A stretch of DNA of 64,000 nt from Halobacteriales archaeon QS_4_66_20 (GCA_003021015.1 PXRK01000078.1:1-64000); one strand, 5' to 3'; shown: positions 32,487-41,523, numbered from the stretch's first letter. Notes: generated by a model not told the origin, from the letters alone. Numbers and translations: made by a program.

Positions 32487-33551
32487 TTACAGATTGGCAG
32501 TGAGCGGCTCCGGCGGTCCGCCTGGCAACGCGTCGCGGTCGTGTGCGGCCTCGAAGTCCAGGTCAGGCCCCGCGGCGACGATCCGCGAGGGCGTCACGTC
32601 CGGATGCGTCGTGTAGTAGTGTTCTTTGATGTGGTCCATCCGCACAGTGTCGGCGACGCCCGGCGACGCGCGGGTCGTTTTGCTCCTCGTTCGCCCGTCC
32701 TGTGGCCCCTCTCTCCGGTCGTGGCGGCCCGTCTGGTACAGGTCCTGGAGGTACGGCCAGATGTTGTCGTACTGGTGGATGAACTGCTTGTTGCACATAA
32801 AGTGTGTGTGATACACCTGGTCGAACCGGACCAGCGTGGTGAACATGCAGACGTCGGCCTCGGTGAGGCGGTCGCCGGCGAGGTACCGCTGGTCGGCGAG
32901 CACGTCGTCCCAGCCATCGAGCGCGTCGAACAGTTCGTCGACCGCCTCGTCGTACGCCGCCTGCGTCTTTGCGAAGCCGGCGCGGTAGACGCCGTTGTTG
33001 ATCGGCTCGTAGATCTCCTCGATGATCCGGTCGACTTCGTCGCGGTACCCCTCGGGGTAGAGGTCGACGTCCCTGGTCGCGACCGCGTCCATCTCGGTGT
33101 CGAGCATCCGGATGATCTCCGCCGACTCGTTGTTGACGATTGTCTCCTCCTGTTTGTCCCACAGCACGGGCACCGTCACCCGGCAGGTCACGTCGGGATC
33201 GGCCGCGACGTACACCTCCCGGAGGTAGTCGGCGCCGTTGACCGTGTCCGGCGTGCAGCCGTCCTTCTCGGGGGTAAACTGCCAGCCGTTGTCGGCGCGG
33301 AACGGGTCGACGACGTCGACCGTGATCGCGTCTTCGAGCCCCTTGAGCGCACGGACCAGCAGCGTCCGGTGAGCCCACGGGCACGCGTAGGAGACGTACA
33401 GGTGATACCGGCCGCTCTCGGGCTGAAAACGGGCGTCCGGATCCTCGCTGATCCAGTTCCGGAACGTCGTCTCCTGTCGCTTGAACTCTCCGTCCTCGTT
33501 CGTCGACTCGTAGGTGTCTGTGTGCCACTCGCCGTCGATTAGCTTGTTCAT
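32487..33551 (-). CDS. ECM4/YqjG-type glutathione S-transferase family protein with an insertion
   Basis: Encodes 354 residues from the ATG at 33551 (MNKLIDGEWHTDTYE). The motif SYACPWAHRTLL carries the active cysteine of omega-like S-glutathionyl hydroquinone reductases. The domain PVLWDKQEETIVNNESAEI and the helical C-terminal domain (AGDRLTEADVCMFTTLVRF, MDHIKEHYYTTHPDVTPSRIV) are present. Haloarchaea use gamma-glutamylcysteine rather than glutathione, so the thiol partner is probably that. Between LYQT and PGVADTV, normally contiguous, 22 Arg-rich residues are inserted in frame (32664-32729). Confidence 0.9.
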   Translation of the reverse strand: MNKLIDGEWHTDTYESTNEDGEFKRQETTFRNWISEDPDARFQPESGRYHLYVSYACPWAHRTLLVRALKGLEDAITVDVVDPFRADNGWQFTPEKDGCTPDTVNGADYLREVYVAADPDVTCRVTVPVLWDKQEETIVNNESAEIIRMLDTEMDAVATRDVDLYPEGYRDEVDRIIEEIYEPINNGVYRAGFAKTQAAYDEAVDELFDALDGWDDVLADQRYLAGDRLTEADVCMFTTLVRFDQVYHTHFMCNKQFIHQYDNIWPYLQDLYQTGRHDRREGPQDGRTRSKTTRASPGVADTVRMDHIKEHYYTTHPDVTPSRIVAAGPDLDFEAAHDRDALPGGPPEPLTANL

Positions 33552-33589
33552 ACGGTGTCGTAGGGGATTAGAGCGGATAAGAGGCAGGT

Positions 33590-33665
33590 ATACAGCCGGA
33601 CGTAACTCCGTACAGTGCCATGACGCCACCAGCGGAGCCACACCGCCCCGGATACCGATGGATGT
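33590..33665. repeat. Shortened copy of the secF-upstream repeat
   Basis: Begins ATACAGCCGGACGTAACTCC and follows the element at 2735-2893 with an internal deletion (rejoining at TGNCGCCANCANCGG). It lies in the 398-bp gap between the glutathione transferase and the histidine kinase. Confidence 0.55.
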
Positions 33666-33747
33666 CAGGGGCTGTAGTTATCAGATATCGCAATCCGGGC
33701 CAAACGCTTATACAGGTTCTAAGCACACTACTCGCTCAAACAGAGTG

Positions 33748-33829
33748 ATAGTGATTATCGTGACTGTTTACCGGGTCGACCGCACGCCGTCGCGCGGTCG
33801 ATTCTGGAACGACTCACAATAATCACCAT
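33748..33829. mobile_element. 82-bp relative of the 111-bp element
   Basis: Inverted ends ATAGTGATTATCGTGA / TCACAATAATCACCAT, related to the 111-bp family ends and sharing the inner TTTACCG block, but with a different interior containing CGCACGCCGTCGCGCGGTCG. The rest of the gap holds an imperfect hairpin (GAGAGCGTGCCGG / CCGGACGCTCTC, 33840-33895) and no gene. Confidence 0.6.
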
Positions 33830-33949
33830 GAGAGTTGCGAGAGCGTGCCGGAACGGCCGCGTGACGGCGTGCGATCACTCCGGACGCTCTCGCGCCCCTC
33901 GCCGTGAGCGAAACGACCCGAGCGACAGGCTGTACGGAGGGTAAAAGAG

Positions 33950-36166
33950 ATGGCATGGCAATCGACCCCATGGGCCGACCCGCTGTTAGCCGCGACAGTC
34001 GTCTCGGGCTCGCTGGCCGTCTTCGGCCTCCTGTATGTGCTGTCGATCCGCCGGGATCGCCGGGTGGTGGCGTTCGCGACGGTGATGGTGGCGGCTGCCG
34101 TCTGGACGCTGGGGTACTCCTTCCAGTTCGCCAGCGCGACGCTTCCGGAGAAGCTCCAGTGGGCGCTTGTCTCGATGATGGGCGAAGCGGTGGTACCGAC
34201 GGCGTGGTTCACGTTCGCGGCGGCGTACGCGGGGTACGACGAGTGGCTCCGGCCCCGGGTACTCGCGGCACTGTGGGTGGTACCGGTCATGACGGTCCTG
34301 CTGGCCGCGACCAACAGCGTCCACGGGCTGGTCTGGGCAGGTGCGGCGCTGGGCGAGGCTCCTGACGGCGCGTATCTGGTCCTCGAACGGGCTGGCGGGC
34401 CGTGGCTGCTCGTCCATGGCGCGTACTCCTACTTTGTCGCCGCGGCCGGAGTCGTGGTGATTATCGGTCTGATCGAGCGGTCACGGCACGTGTACCGGGG
34501 GCAGGCACTCGTGCTGTTCGGGGGGGGTTTCGTCGCAGCCGCGGCCCACATGGCGTCGCTCGCGGAGGCGGGCCCCGCGGCGGCCGTCGACCTGACCGGC
34601 CCGTCGCTGTCCGTCCTCGGTATCGCGTTCGCGATCGGGATCTTCCGGTACCGGATGTTCGACCTGGTCCCAGTCGCCCGCGCCTCGATTATCGAGAACA
34701 TGGGCGAAGGGTACGTCCTCCTGGACCGGGGCGGTGAGGTCGTCGACGTCAACGCGGCGGCACGGTCGCTGTTGGGCGGCGAGGACGGCCGCCTCATCGG
34801 CCGGCCAGCACGGGAGGTGTTCGAGGTAGATCTGGCGGTCCTGAACGAGTTCGACAACGAGGCGACGGCCGCGACAGTCGCGATCGACGATGAGCCGACG
34901 GCCTCAACGGCCGCGATGGAGGACGGCACTGCGACCAGCGGGGACGTGGGCCGGCGGTACCTCGAGCTGACAGTGTCAGCCATCGAGGCGGACGGGGTTG
35001 CGGGGCGGTTCCTCTGGGTCCGGGACGTGACCGACCGCATCCGCCTCGAACGCCGGTTCCAGACGCTCATCGAGCGCTCCTCGGACGTGGTGTTCCGCCT
35101 CGACGAGGACGGCATCGTCAGGTACGCGAGCCCGTCGATCCGCCGGGTCCTCGGCTACGAGCCGGCCGACCTCGAGGACGACCTCGCCTTCGAGGAACTG
35201 CTGGTCGACGACCGCGGGGAGGGTGATCGCGAGGAGCGCGAGGACGGGGACCGGACGGCACTGGACCGCCACGCCACGGCGACGGAGACCTGGAAGCGGC
35301 TGGTGGGCGGCGACGCGGACAGCGACACCGTCCGGTTCGAGGTGCAGCTCCGGACCGCGGCCGGCGAGGTCCGGTTCATCGAGGCCGTCGCCCGCTACCT
35401 CGTCGACGACCCGGCAGTCGGGGGGATCGTCATCAACGCCAGGGATGTGACCGAGCGCACCGAACAGGAGCTGGAGCTGCTCCGGACAAACGAGCGCCTC
35501 GACCAGTTCGCGAGCCTGGTCGGCCACGACCTGCGGAACCCGCTCAACGTCGCGACCGGCCACCTCGAAATGGCGATGGAGACCGGCGACACGGACTCGC
35601 TGGAGACGGTCCGCGAACAGCACCAGCGCATGGAGGCGATGATCGAGGACCTTCTCTCGCTGGCCCGCGAGGGACGGACCGTCGAGGATCCGTCGCCGGT
35701 CGCGCTCGCGGCGGCCGCCCGCCAGGCCTGGTCGACCGTCGACACCCGCGGCGCGTCGCTCGCGGTCGACGCCGATGCCGAGGTACTGGCCGACGAGTCC
35801 CGGCTGTACAACCTTTTCGAGAACCTGTTCCGGAATGCGGTCGAACACGGCCCCGGTGGCGGCGAGAACGGCATCGAGCCGGCCGATCTCACCGTCAGGG
35901 TCGAGGCGGTCCCGGGAGGGTTCGCCGTCGGCGACGACGGCGTCGGCATTCCGGCGGGGAAACGCGAGCAGGTGCTGGAGTCAGGATACACGACGCGGTC
36001 GGGCAACACCGGGTTCGGGCTCGCCATCGTCGAGGAGGTCGCCGCGGCACACGGCTGGGGCGTCAGCGTGACCGAGAACGCAGACGGCGGCGCACGGTTC
36101 GAATTCACCGGCGTCGACCGGCCGACCGCCACGGCGCCCGACGCCGCGAACGGGGAGGTTGACTGA
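33950..36166 (+). CDS. Membrane-bound sensor histidine kinase with PAS domains
   Basis: Encodes 738 residues. The first 225 form a 7-helix membrane sensor of the type common in haloarchaeal kinases. One PAS-like domain follows (about 235-365; ENMGEGYVLLDRGGEVVDVN) and a second (about 370-505; RSSDVVFRLDEDGIVRYASPSI). The HisKA box VGHDLRNPLN places the phosphorylated histidine near residue 525. The ATPase domain has LFENLFRNAVEHG, GDDGVGIP and FGLAIVEEVAAAHGW. GGAGG-like sequence (GGAGG at 33936-33940) may be a ribosome binding site. No response regulator is adjacent. The BCCT gene starts 2 nt after the stop. Confidence 0.93.
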   Translation: MAWQSTPWADPLLAATVVSGSLAVFGLLYVLSIRRDRRVVAFATVMVAAAVWTLGYSFQFASATLPEKLQWALVSMMGEAVVPTAWFTFAAAYAGYDEWLRPRVLAALWVVPVMTVLLAATNSVHGLVWAGAALGEAPDGAYLVLERAGGPWLLVHGAYSYFVAAAGVVVIIGLIERSRHVYRGQALVLFGGGFVAAAAHMASLAEAGPAAAVDLTGPSLSVLGIAFAIGIFRYRMFDLVPVARASIIENMGEGYVLLDRGGEVVDVNAAARSLLGGEDGRLIGRPAREVFEVDLAVLNEFDNEATAATVAIDDEPTASTAAMEDGTATSGDVGRRYLELTVSAIEADGVAGRFLWVRDVTDRIRLERRFQTLIERSSDVVFRLDEDGIVRYASPSIRRVLGYEPADLEDDLAFEELLVDDRGEGDREEREDGDRTALDRHATATETWKRLVGGDADSDTVRFEVQLRTAAGEVRFIEAVARYLVDDPAVGGIVINARDVTERTEQELELLRTNERLDQFASLVGHDLRNPLNVATGHLEMAMETGDTDSLETVREQHQRMEAMIEDLLSLAREGRTVEDPSPVALAAAARQAWSTVDTRGASLAVDADAEVLADESRLYNLFENLFRNAVEHGPGGGENGIEPADLTVRVEAVPGGFAVGDDGVGIPAGKREQVLESGYTTRSGNTGFGLAIVEEVAAAHGWGVSVTENADGGARFEFTGVDRPTATAPDAANGEVD

Positions 36167-36168
36167 CC

Positions 36169-38028
36169 GTGGGGATAGCCCGGGTCGCGGGCGAACTGGA
36201 CCGCGAGGGGTCGCGGGTACTCTGGGTGTTGCTGTGCCTCTCGGTGTCGCTCGTCACCGGGACGCTCGTCGGTGCCGCGTTTCTGCTGCCGGGGACGGTC
36301 GGTGCGCTCATCAGCGGCCGGGCGCTGCTCGCGCTGGGGCTGACGTTCGTCGGCGGCGGGCTGGCGCTGATCGCCATCCTCCCGGGATCGGAGCCTGACC
36401 GCCGCGGCGTCGGGGGGACCGGATCGGGGTCGACCGGAACTGCTGTGGAGGGGGATGCGAGACCGGATGCACCGGCGGGAACCGGGCCGGTGCCCCAGCG
36501 GGTGCGCGCGATCAGGAGTGAGATCGACTGGGGGGTCACGCTCCCAGCCGTCGTGATCGCTCTTCTGGTCGCTGGCGGGTTCGCCCTCGCGCCGGCCCGG
36601 ACCACGTGGCTGGTCGAGCGCCTCGAGTCGCTCGTGCTCGTGACCGGCCGGCCGCTGTTGCACGGGGCGATGTTCGCGTTCGTGCTGGGCGTGCTCTGGC
36701 TGGCACTTGGCGCCTCAGGGCGGATCAGGCTCGGCGGGCCGGACGCGACGCCGGAGTACTCGACGCCCGTCTACGTGGCGATGCTGTTCTCGGCTGGCAT
36801 CGCGGCCGGCATCGTCTTCTGGGGCCCCGCCGAGGCGCTGTTTCATTACCACAGCGTGCCGCCGTTCGTCGAGGCCGACGCCCGCTCGGACGCGGCTGTC
36901 GTCGGCGCGCTCCGGACGACGCTGTTCCACTGGGGCATCTCGGCGTGGTCGGCCTACCTCGTCGTTGCCCTCCCGGTGGCGTACGCGGTGTACAACCGGG
37001 GCGCGCGGTTCCGCGTCTCCGCGATGCTCGCGCCGCTTCTGGGGACCGAGGTCGTCGACTCACGCGCCGGGACGGTCGTCGACGTGCTCGCCGTGCTCGC
37101 GACGCTGGGTGGGCTGTCGACGACACTCGGTTTTCTGGCGACCCAGTTTCTCACAGGCATCGAGTTCCGCTGGGCAGTTGCACTCGGATCCACCGGTCGG
37201 GCGCTGTTCGTCGCCGGGATCACGCTGCTGGTCGTCGTCTCGGTCACCGCGGGGGTCGGCCGCGGGATGCGCCGCCTGTCGGTGCTCAACACGGCCGTCT
37301 TCGGGGCCGTCCTCGTTGGCGTCGCGGTCGCCGGCCCGACGCTGTTCGTCGCCGAAATCGGGGGTCGCGCCGCGGTCGGCTACCTCCTCGAGTTCGTCCC
37401 GATGAGCCTCACAGTCGGTGAGGTGTCGCTGGCGGGCGACGCCGCGGCCGAGGCCGACGGCTGGCTCGCGGGGTGGACGACGTTCTACTGGGCGTGGTGG
37501 CTCTCGTGGGCGCCGTTCGTCGGGCTGTTCATCGCCCGCATCTCCAGGGGCCGCCGGATCCGGACGGTCGTGCTCGGAGCCGGCGTCGTCACGTCGCTGG
37601 CGACGCTGTCGTGGTTCGTCGTCGTCGGCGGCTCGGCGCTGGCGGTCCAGCACGGCGGCCGAGCGGACCTGCTCGGCGCCGTCTTCGACGTTGACGCCGC
37701 GGTCGCGGGCTACCCGCTGTTCGACGCGCTCCCGTTCGGCGTCCTCCTGTTGATCCCGTTTCTCCTCCTGGTGCTCACGTTTTTCGTCACCTCCGCCGAC
37801 GCTGCCGTCCGGAGCCTCGCCCTGCTGACGGCGGACGGCGACAGCCCGTCGGTCGCGCTCCAGGTCGCCCTCGCCGCGAGCATCGGCGTCATCGCGACGG
37901 CCCTGCTGCTGTTCGGCGAGGGCGTGCTCGTCCAGACGGCCGCCGTCATCACTGGCGGCCCGTTCGCCGTCCTCGGCCTGCTCGGGGTCGGCGGGCTGAT
38001 CGTCGCAGTCCGCCGGAACGACCAGTGA
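36169..38028 (+). CDS. BCCT family transporter (betaine/carnitine/choline type)
   Basis: Encodes 619 residues from a GTG 2 nt after the kinase stop. BCCT proteins import compatible solutes such as glycine betaine with sodium or protons. Family motifs include IAAGIVFWGPAEALFHYHSVPP, FHWGISAWSAY and TTFYWAWWLSWAPFVGLFIARISRGRRIR; the tryptophan-rich FYWAWWLSWAP forms the substrate box. An unusual N-terminal extension has two extra membrane segments and an acidic Gly-rich linker (about 75-115) before the 12-helix core. Joint transcription with the sensor kinase suggests osmotic control. Confidence 0.92.
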   Translation: MGIARVAGELDREGSRVLWVLLCLSVSLVTGTLVGAAFLLPGTVGALISGRALLALGLTFVGGGLALIAILPGSEPDRRGVGGTGSGSTGTAVEGDARPDAPAGTGPVPQRVRAIRSEIDWGVTLPAVVIALLVAGGFALAPARTTWLVERLESLVLVTGRPLLHGAMFAFVLGVLWLALGASGRIRLGGPDATPEYSTPVYVAMLFSAGIAAGIVFWGPAEALFHYHSVPPFVEADARSDAAVVGALRTTLFHWGISAWSAYLVVALPVAYAVYNRGARFRVSAMLAPLLGTEVVDSRAGTVVDVLAVLATLGGLSTTLGFLATQFLTGIEFRWAVALGSTGRALFVAGITLLVVVSVTAGVGRGMRRLSVLNTAVFGAVLVGVAVAGPTLFVAEIGGRAAVGYLLEFVPMSLTVGEVSLAGDAAAEADGWLAGWTTFYWAWWLSWAPFVGLFIARISRGRRIRTVVLGAGVVTSLATLSWFVVVGGSALAVQHGGRADLLGAVFDVDAAVAGYPLFDALPFGVLLLIPFLLLVLTFFVTSADAAVRSLALLTADGDSPSVALQVALAASIGVIATALLLFGEGVLVQTAAVITGGPFAVLGLLGVGGLIVAVRRNDQ

Positions 38029-38035
38029 AGATCCG

Positions 38036-38419
38036 TCACTCCTCCCGCGAGGAGAGATACACGACCAGCAAGTACAGGATCCCGAGCAGGCGGGCGGCGG
38101 GTTCGACCCACGACCGCAGCCGGAGTTCTTCGGGGTTGTCGTAGGCAAACGCCTGGCTAAGGCGGATGAGCGGCCTGGGGTAGACCGCAGCCACGAGGCC
38201 GGCGAGGGTGAGCGCGCTGCTTGTCAGCGGCGACCGCTCGCGGCCGCGGACGAGCACCCAGACGAACAGGAGTCCCTCGAGTCGCGCGAGGACGTTCCCC
38301 AGCGGCCGGAGGCGTGCCTCATCGGGGTTCTCCAGCCCAATGCGCTCGCAGGCGTCGATGATCGGCCTCGGTTTGATGATCTCGACGATGCCGAACGCGA
38401 CCAGGAGTTTGCGGAGCAT
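38036..38419 (-). CDS. Hypothetical membrane protein
   Basis: Encodes 127 residues from the ATG at 38419 (MLRKLLVAFGIVEIIKPRP). Two similar halves are visible: IIKPRPIIDACERIGLENPDEARLRP and YPRPLIRLSQAFAYDNPEELRLRSW, each followed by a membrane helix (LARLEGLLFVWVLV; AARLLGILYLLVVYL). It looks like an internal duplication of a short unit. It is a haloarchaeal protein of unknown function. It converges on the BCCT gene with a 7-nt gap. Confidence 0.75.
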   Translation of the reverse strand: MLRKLLVAFGIVEIIKPRPIIDACERIGLENPDEARLRPLGNVLARLEGLLFVWVLVRGRERSPLTSSALTLAGLVAAVYPRPLIRLSQAFAYDNPEELRLRSWVEPAARLLGILYLLVVYLSSREE

Positions 38420-38519
38420 ACCCGATGCTACGCCAGTCGGTATCATATGACTGGCGCTCCATCGGCGTGGTTCGAAGGGTTTATTCGCGTTCTCGGCCAC
38501 GTTCCGCCAAGAACCCACC

Positions 38520-39050
38520 ATGTCAGAGAAACCAGCGTCGATGTACCGGGACATCGACAAGCCCGCGTACACCCGCCGGGAGTACATCACGGGGATTCCC
38601 GGCTCGAAGATCGCACAGTACAAGATGGGCAACAGGGAGGCCGAGGGCGACGACTACCCGATCCAGATCTCGCTCGTCGTCGAGGAGAGCGTCCAGATCC
38701 GGCATGGCTCGCTGGAGGCGGCGCGGCTGTCGGCCAACCGCCACCTGATCCAGGAGCTCGGCGAGGGCAACTACAAGATGATCCTCCGGAAGTTCCCCCA
38801 CCAGGTGCTCCGGGAGAACAAGCAGGCGACCGGCGCGGGTGCGGACCGCGTCTCCGACGGGATGCGCCAGTCCTTTGGCAAGATCGTCGGCACCGCCGCC
38901 CGGATGCAGTCGGGCGAACGCCTGTTCACGGCGTGGTGCGAGCCCGAGCAGGCCGAGGCCGTCAAGGAAGCCTACCGGCGCGCGTACAACAAGATCACCC
39001 CCCCCTGCCGGATCAACGTCGAGCGTGGCGAAGAGCTGCTGATCGCGTAA
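38520..39050 (+). CDS. rpl10e: Large ribosomal subunit protein L10e (uL16)
   Basis: Encodes 176 residues. It is the archaeal/eukaryotic homologue of bacterial L16, near the peptidyl transferase centre and elongation factor site. [27 protein letters not shown] opens the protein, and [21 protein letters not shown] and [16 protein letters not shown] are conserved blocks. Length is normal. It is monocistronic here, with the DUF membrane gene divergent upstream. Confidence 0.97.
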   Translation: MSEKPASMYRDIDKPAYTRREYITGIPGSKIAQYKMGNREAEGDDYPIQISLVVEESVQIRHGSLEAARLSANRHLIQELGEGNYKMILRKFPHQVLRENKQATGAGADRVSDGMRQSFGKIVGTAARMQSGERLFTAWCEPEQAEAVKEAYRRAYNKITPPCRINVERGEELLIA

Positions 39051-39128
39051 ACTACTCCGCGCTACCGCTTGCTGAATCATCGGTCTTCTCGACAGCGTTT
39101 TACTCCTCGCGTCCTCACCGTGTAGCCG

Positions 39129-40019
39129 ATGCTCCGGCTGGCCGTCGCAACGAACGCCGAAACCTACGAGCGGATGCAGACACCGCTGGCTGACCGCGGA
39201 ATCGAGGCCGAGGTGATCGAAACCGCAGAGCGGTCGATCCACGTCACCGACGGCGATGCGAACGGGGCAGGCCAGTTCGGCGACTCCTTCGACGTCGGGT
39301 TCGTGTTCCCGCCGCGGCTGGCGGAGGGCGGCGTCGCCGACGCGCTGCTGGACGTCCCGTGGGTCAACGACCGCGAGTGTGTTCTGCGCTCCCGGCAGAA
39401 AGGCGAGACGCTGGCGCGGCTCTCGCGGGCGGGCTTGCCGACCCCGGAGACAGTCGTGGTCTCGAACCCTGCCGACGAGACCGTACTGAAAGGCGTTTTC
39501 GCGGAGTTCGAGCCGCCGGTGGTGGTGAAGCCGAACGCGACGACCCGCGGGACGGGCGTGGCGCTGGCGGAGGATCTGGACTCGTTTCTGGGGATCTGTG
39601 ACTACCTGGATCTGGTGCACGACTACCGGGCGACCGGCGACCAGTCGTTTCTTGTCCAGGAGTTTCTGCCCGACGCGCGGGACTTCCGGGTGATGCTGAT
39701 CGACGGCGAAGTAGTGGGAGCGGTCGAGCGTCGACTACCCGAGGAGGCGCTGTCGGCCGGCCAGTGGAAGCACAACGTCCACCGCGGCGCGGCGGCGACT
39801 GGGGTGGATCTGGATGAGGGGTTAGGCGAGGAAGCGCGGCGGATCGTCGAGGCCGCTACCGAGGCACTGGAGATCCCCTGGCTCGGCGTGGACCTGCTGG
39901 TGACCGACGACCGGATCGTCGTCAACGAGACGAACGCCCGGCCGACGATCGACGAGGCGACGAAGTACGAGCCGGGGTTCTGGGACAATCTGGCGTCGTT
40001 GATCCGGGCGCAGATGTGA
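39129..40019 (+). CDS. RimK-like ATP-grasp ligase
   Basis: Encodes 296 residues. The ATP-grasp fold is shown by PPVVVKPNATTRGTGVALAE (ATP-binding lysine), QSFLVQEFLPDARDFRVMLIDGEVVGAVER, and the metal-binding WLGVDLLVTDDRIVVNETNARPT. RimK relatives join amino acids to proteins, cofactors or carrier proteins; the substrate here is unknown. The stop TGA is followed directly by TACGCAGG and a palindrome. Confidence 0.88.
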   Translation: MLRLAVATNAETYERMQTPLADRGIEAEVIETAERSIHVTDGDANGAGQFGDSFDVGFVFPPRLAEGGVADALLDVPWVNDRECVLRSRQKGETLARLSRAGLPTPETVVVSNPADETVLKGVFAEFEPPVVVKPNATTRGTGVALAEDLDSFLGICDYLDLVHDYRATGDQSFLVQEFLPDARDFRVMLIDGEVVGAVERRLPEEALSAGQWKHNVHRGAAATGVDLDEGLGEEARRIVEAATEALEIPWLGVDLLVTDDRIVVNETNARPTIDEATKYEPGFWDNLASLIRAQM

Positions 40020-40034
40020 TACGCAGGACCGTAT

Positions 40035-40089
40035 ATACGGTTGTTCGTAATGACGAGGCAGTCCCGAAAATACTCACGAACTACCGTAT
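40035..40089. repeat. 55-bp palindrome between convergent genes
   Basis: ATACGGTTGTTCGT and ACGAACTACCGTAT are inverse with one mismatch and enclose 27 bp. It lies between the convergent ATP-grasp gene and a small membrane gene, both of which stop with TGA-TAC. It could be a two-way transcription terminator or a reduced mobile element. Confidence 0.6.
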
Positions 40090-40094
40090 CAGTA

Positions 40095-40220
40095 TCAGGT
40101 CAGAATGACGAACACCGCGAGGCCGATCGCGATGAACAACGTCAGAACGATCCACCCGACCAAGATCATCGAGACGTGTTTGACGTACGTTTCGTTGTCG
40201 TCTGCGGGCATGAGTTCCAT
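40095..40220 (-). CDS. Small membrane protein, 41 residues
   Basis: The frame reads MELMPADDNETYVKH followed by a single hydrophobic helix (MILVGWIVLTLFIAIGLAVF) and a short end VILT. An acidic N-terminus plus one membrane span is a credible haloarchaeal small protein. Third codon positions are GC-rich. Its stop TGA runs directly into TACTGATACGG. It is too short for family assignment. Confidence 0.6.
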   Translation of the reverse strand: MELMPADDNETYVKHVSMILVGWIVLTLFIAIGLAVFVILT

Positions 40221-40313
40221 TGTTGGGAGAGTGTTCAGCCCGGGCGTATAAAAAGCATCCCGAACGCTGGGTGGAGACGCCGCTGTGTGACCGCACGACC
40301 GCCACGAGTGCCG

Positions 40314-40709
40314 TCAGATGTCGATGCTCGTCGAGTCGTCGGCGCGGTCGAAGACGACCTCCAGGACGCCGTTGTTGTAGGTGGCGCTGGCGGAGTGTTC
40401 GTCGACCGTCGCCGGCAGCGAGACGCGCTCGCGGTACTCGCGGTTGTTGCCGGCAGCCCGCAGATTCAGCGTGGTGCCGTCACACTGGAGGTCGATGTCC
40501 TCCCTGTCGACGCCGGGGATGTCTGCGACGATCCGGACCTCGTCGTCGCTCTCGTGGATGTCCATGTGGACGTCCCGGCCGCTGTCGGTGTGGCTGCCGG
40601 TCCCCCCCTCGAAGTGGAACTCGGCGTTGCCGCCCATCATTTCGTTCATCATCCGCTCGATCTCGCTGAACAGATCGTCGAACGGGTCGTCGCGGTCGTC
40701 GTCTCTCAT
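40314..40709 (-). CDS. Hsp20/alpha-crystallin family small heat-shock protein
   Basis: Encodes 131 residues. The alpha-crystallin core runs from about 45 to the end: VHMDIHESDDEVRIVADIPGVDREDIDLQCDG and the closing NNGVLEVVFDRADD. The N-terminus is Met- and Asp-rich. Small Hsp20s bind unfolding proteins as oligomers. The IxI motif that links oligomers is only weakly represented by the terminal SIDI. Confidence 0.9.
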   Translation of the reverse strand: MRDDDRDDPFDDLFSEIERMMNEMMGGNAEFHFEGGTGSHTDSGRDVHMDIHESDDEVRIVADIPGVDREDIDLQCDGTTLNLRAAGNNREYRERVSLPATVDEHSASATYNNGVLEVVFDRADDSTSIDI

Positions 40710-40787
40710 ACAGGGCAGTTGGGACCAGGCTTGTGAAAAGTCTTCGGCGTCACCGAACCGACAGGTTCGTCGGCTCTGCCGGACGTG

Positions 40788-40813
40788 CGGGGTACAGCAA
40801 AGCTGTACGACCC
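40788..40813. promoter_or_regulatory. Hairpin upstream of the zinc-finger gene
   Basis: GGGGTACAGC and GCTGTACGACCCC pair around AAA with one bulged base. It sits 60 nt before the start at 40875, upstream of a TTTTATG box near -27. It may be an upstream terminator or regulatory fold. Confidence 0.35.
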
Positions 40814-40874
40814 CAGGCCCTCACCGGTCGAAACGATGCCGACGCCTTTTATGCGGGAACGTCCTAGCGCGGGT

Positions 40875-41522
40875 ATGGAAGACACGACAGCACGGGTGGC
40901 GGCGGCCTGTCCGGCCTGTTCACCCGACGCCGAGACGGTCCACGAGGTGCTCTCGGAGGGCGGACAGGCGACAGTCAGGTGCACGGAGTGCAGCCACGTC
41001 CACAAGGAGTCGCTGCCCGAAGAGCGGACGGTCAACCGCGAGGTGGTCGTCTCCCAGGATGGCGAGTCCTTCGCCACCGCCGTCGAGGTGCCCGCAGCGG
41101 AGACCCTCGCGACCGGCGAGGAGTTCCTCGTCGAGACCGACGAGGCGATCGTGACCGCACGGATCACCAGCCTCGAACTCGGGGACGGACGCAGCGACGA
41201 AGCCGTCGCCGAGGACGTCGAGACGATCTGGTCACGGGCGGTGGGCAACGTCAGCATCAACGTCACCGCCCACCCCAAGTCCGGCGAACACGACGAGACC
41301 CGGAGCGTTCGCCTGCAGGTGCCCGGCGACTACGAGTTCGTCGTCGGCGAGACCGACGAGCTCGGCGACGAGGAATTTACCGTCGAGGGCATTTTGATCC
41401 GCGACGACGCGACGGGGTACGACCACGGGAAACTGGACTTCGACGGCGACGCTGCGGCGGCGAAAGACGTCAAGCGGCTGTACGTCCGCGACGAGGCGAC
41501 GACGGCGTGGTCAGCCTGGTGA
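40875..41522 (+). CDS. HVO_0476-type zinc finger protein
   Basis: Encodes 215 residues. The N-terminal zinc ribbon is CPAC (12-15) and CTEC (37-40). The remainder is beta-rich (REVVVSQDGESFATAVEVPA, VNITAHPKSG-like SINVTAHPKSGEHDETRS). It matches a haloarchaeal family named after Haloferax HVO_0476, commonly next to pcm as here, with 1 nt between stop and next ATG. No biochemical role is known to me. TTTTATG near 40848 is the likely promoter. Confidence 0.88.
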   Translation: MEDTTARVAAACPACSPDAETVHEVLSEGGQATVRCTECSHVHKESLPEERTVNREVVVSQDGESFATAVEVPAAETLATGEEFLVETDEAIVTARITSLELGDGRSDEAVAEDVETIWSRAVGNVSINVTAHPKSGEHDETRSVRLQVPGDYEFVVGETDELGDEEFTVEGILIRDDATGYDHGKLDFDGDAAAAKDVKRLYVRDEATTAWSAW

Positions 41523-41523
41523 G

